Source: an uncultured Prevotellaceae bacterium | GTDB lineage: Bacteria; Bacteroidota; Bacteroidia; Bacteroidales; Bacteroidaceae | DNA length: 8,205 bases | Assembly (NCBI GenBank): GCA_946415695.1 | Contig: CAMKTM010000106.1 | Span: 1 to 8,205 of the forward strand | Reading direction: 5' to 3' | Part shown: positions 6,762 to 8,205 of the stretch, one piece after another | How the letters are laid out: each line of letters opens with the position of its first letter | How positions within the stretch are numbered: position 1 is the first letter of the stretch | Notes under the pieces: model-generated | The model's input: the letters and a program-made list of their open reading frames with translations, nothing else | The model's database searches: none | What the model was told of the DNA's origin: nothing | Made by a program: the position numbers and the translations under genes

Positions 6762-7022
6762 TGTTCGGGGAGAAATCCGAGCTAACAAAGAAGCATTCGC
6801 TATTATTTCGCGTTGAACCAATATGCCTAGGAAACAAATTGGGATAAGATACGCTCAGAAGTAATAGAGATATGGTTGCTGGAAATGGCATCCATTCCTA
6901 CCTGTATATAGCATGCAATCACGTCAAAGGCGTGGTGCACACTTATAGGTAGGATGGGGCCCAAATTCCTAGGCATACCCCAGTTCAACGCATAAGGATG
7001 GCATCACGCTTTCTTTATGCGC
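6762..7022 (+). ncRNA. Structured RNA, orphan small RNA or long leader; 6S-like is one option
   Basis: The segment folds as a long rod. Stem A pairs 6810-6818 with 6983-6991 (9 bp, perfect). After a 3/5-base internal loop, stem B pairs 6822-6833 with 6966-6977 (12 bp, perfect). An inner TTGGG/CCCAA helix (6839-6843 with 6960-6964) follows, then a large one-sided bubble (about 6844-6891). Stem C pairs 6892-6906 with 6944-6957 (one bulge, one G-U), and stem D pairs 6915-6923 with 6931-6938, closing the loop TCAAAGG. Two smaller hairpins compete: 6872-6879 with 6888-6895 against the base of stem C, and 6989-6998 with 7012-7021 against the base of stem A. It has a strong own promoter and no long ORF. 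A rod with a central bubble recalls 6S RNA, but the bubble is very lopsided and I cannot match a known family. No U-tract terminator follows, so it may instead be the 5' leader of the methyltransferase mRNA. Confidence 0.5.
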
Positions 7023-7027
7023 AAAGG

Positions 7028-7068
7028 CGATTGATAGTTGATGCAGAGAGGCTTAAAACTATCAATCG
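7028..7068 (+). promoter_or_regulatory. 12-bp perfect inverted repeat abutting the methyltransferase start
   Basis: CGATTGATAGTT (7028-7039) and AACTATCAATCG (7057-7068) are perfect inverted copies separated by 17 bases. The right arm ends two bases before the ATG at 7071. In RNA this hairpin would cover the ribosome landing site; in DNA it could be an operator for a regulator or for the methyltransferase itself. Only TT and no U-tract follows, so it is not a standard terminator. Confidence 0.65.
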
Positions 7069-7070
7069 TT

Positions 7071-8189
7071 ATGGCAAACAAAAATCTTAATGCAGCCAAG
7101 ACTGCGAAGAAGGATGAGTTCTACACGCAGATGGCAGACATCGAGCGCGAGTTGCAGCACTATTGGCAGCACTTCGCCAACAAGGTCGTGCTCTGCAACT
7201 GCGACGACCCCTACGAGAGTAACTTCTTCAAATACTTTGCCCTTAACTTCAACCAACTGGGCTTGAAGAAACTTATCTGCACTTGCTTCGATGGCTCGCC
7301 CGTGCAGGGCAACGAACTCCTGCTCGACTTTGGCGACTTCAGCGATGACCCCAAGAAGGTTGCCTACAAGGTAGAGATAACGGAAGTCCGAGACCTTAAT
7401 GGCGATGGCGCCGTTGACTTGGCAGACGTGCAGTATCTGCTGAAGAACGACAAGAACGCCATCTCCCTGCTCAAGCAGCACGGCGACTTCCGCAGCGCAG
7501 AATGTATCGAACTGCTAAAGCAAGCGGACATCGTCGTTACCAACCCGCCGTTCTCGCTCTTTAGGGAATACATCGGGCAGTTAATGCAGTATGAGAAGAA
7601 GTTCTTGATTGTAGGAAATCAAGGAGCAATAATATATAAAGAGATCTTCCCATGTGTTATAAATAATAAAATATGGTTGGGTTATGGATTCAAAGGAGGA
7701 GCTGCACATTTTGTTTCGCCATATGAGGATAACGCAACAGCAAGTGACCACAAAGAAGGCATGATAAGAGTTTCAGGGGTTCATTGGTTCACAAATTTAG
7801 AAATACCAAAGAGAAACGACCCGATAGACCTTATCAATAAATACACCTCTGAAGAATATCCGACATATGATAATTATGATGCAATCAATGTTGATAAGAC
7901 CCAAGATATACCTTGTGATTATCCTGGAGTGATGGGAGTTCCAATTACCTTTCTCGATAAATATAATCCAGAACAGTTTGAAATTTTGGGAATGTGTGAG
8001 AATATGGATTTATACCATCTTAAAACCAAAATGTACACTACAGAAGAATGTAGAGCAGCATATTTCAAAAAGTTTGGTAAGAAAGGAACATATGACTTAA
8101 ATGCAAGCGGCGTTATAATAAAAAACGGAATTAAGGAAAAAGTCTATTCACGCATCCTCATCCGCAACAAACACCCTCAAACGCTATGA
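7071..8189 (+). CDS. Adenine-specific DNA methyltransferase, EcoRI family
   Basis: Predicted N6-adenine DNA methyltransferase using SAM, of the family named after M.EcoRI; the actual target sequence cannot be read from the protein. It has 372 residues. The opening MANKNLNAAKTAKKDEFYTQ and VVLCNCDDPYESNFFKYFALNF (39-60) are, as I recall, hallmarks of the family. VVTNPPFSLFREY (155-167) holds the catalytic NPPF motif (158-161). A perfect EF-hand/dockerin-like loop, DLNGDGAVDLAD (108-119), lies before it. Start: ATG 7071 gives the conserved N-terminus; an in-frame TTG at 7038 and ATG at 7041 would add residues encoded by the inverted repeat and are unlikely. Composition is mosaic: sampled 60-base lines in the first 500 bases are 52-60% G+C, whereas lines from about 7590 to 8140 fall to about 27-38%. 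The next gene overlaps by four bases (ATGA), suggesting translational coupling with a restriction or accessory partner. Confidence 0.9.
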   Translation: MANKNLNAAKTAKKDEFYTQMADIERELQHYWQHFANKVVLCNCDDPYESNFFKYFALNFNQLGLKKLICTCFDGSPVQGNELLLDFGDFSDDPKKVAYKVEITEVRDLNGDGAVDLADVQYLLKNDKNAISLLKQHGDFRSAECIELLKQADIVVTNPPFSLFREYIGQLMQYEKKFLIVGNQGAIIYKEIFPCVINNKIWLGYGFKGGAAHFVSPYEDNATASDHKEGMIRVSGVHWFTNLEIPKRNDPIDLINKYTSEEYPTYDNYDAINVDKTQDIPCDYPGVMGVPITFLDKYNPEQFEILGMCENMDLYHLKTKMYTTEECRAAYFKKFGKKGTYDLNASGVIIKNGIKEKVYSRILIRNKHPQTL

Positions 8190-8205
8190 AGCCCATAAGT
8201 AACTA
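8186..8205 (+). CDS. 5' end of an unidentified gene coupled to the methyltransferase
   Basis: An ATG at 8186 overlaps the methyltransferase stop in an ATGA arrangement and reads MKPISN before the window ends. The four-base overlap is the usual sign of translational coupling in an operon. A restriction nuclease or other modification-linked protein is expected from context only; six residues give no identity. Confidence 0.5.

Noticed and set aside
6810..6991. The inverted arms 6810-6833 and 6966-6991 as a phase-variable invertible promoter segment.
   Set aside because: No TAnnTTTG element is found on either strand between the arms, and the interior is itself nested inverted repeats, which fits an RNA fold better than an invertible cassette.
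6810..6991. Integron attC site, because of GTTCAAC/GTTGAAC in the arms.
   Set aside because: The core does not fit RYYYAAC...GTTRRRY (GTT is followed by CAA rather than purines), and there is no integrase.
6989..7021. Hairpin 6989-6998/7012-7021 as the terminator of the small RNA.
   Set aside because: It is followed by GCGCAAAGG rather than a U-tract, so termination there is not supported.
6762..7070. Retron msr-msd RNA, because of the long stem ahead of a gene.
   Set aside because: The gene that follows is a DNA methyltransferase, with no reverse transcriptase motif such as YADD in the window.
7038..7070. Upstream TTG (7038) or ATG (7041) as the methyltransferase start.
   Set aside because: The added residues are encoded by the inverted-repeat loop and right arm, whereas ATG 7071 gives the family's usual N-terminus.

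Overview
The window looks like chromosomal DNA from a Bacteroidales species, most likely Prevotella or a close relative. The evidence is promoters of the Bacteroidetes type (TTTG, about 19 bases, TAnnTTTG), protein sequences close to Prevotella/Bacteroides orthologs, almost no Shine-Dalgarno sequences, and short dispersed GC-rich palindromes plus AATTATG-type repeats between genes.

Layout, left to right. A leftward gene is cut by the left edge (1-41); its putative promoter is at 80-87. Rightward follow an NhaC-type Na+/H+ antiporter (196-1500), rsmG for 16S rRNA m7G527 methylation (1511-2134), a 268-base gap with four 22-bp tandem repeats, and a glyoxalase-II-like metallo-beta-lactamase-fold hydrolase (2403-3041). 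A bidirectional terminator hairpin (3101-3141) separates this from two leftward genes: nadE (glutamine-dependent NAD+ synthetase, 6564 down to 4567), then gdhA (NADP-type glutamate dehydrogenase, 4496 down to 3159). These two probably form a nitrogen and NAD cofactor unit: NadE uses glutamine as nitrogen donor and releases glutamate, while GdhA makes glutamate from ammonia.

To the right of nadE is a divergent promoter region. The rightward promoter (6727-6756) drives a strongly folded RNA segment (about 6762-7022), then a 12-bp perfect inverted repeat ending two bases before the start codon of an EcoRI-family adenine-specific DNA methyltransferase (7071-8189). A further gene starts at 8186, overlapping by 4 bases, and leaves the window. 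This right-hand part looks like the edge of an accessory DNA-modification locus: the C-terminal half of the methyltransferase is far more AT-rich than its N-terminal half.

The most notable features are: (1) the orphan structured RNA or leader; (2) the mosaic composition of the methyltransferase; (3) a 99-bp palindromic element inserted in frame within nadE and apparently translated; (4) heptamer tandem repeats just ahead of three separate start codons; (5) the 22-bp repeat array.
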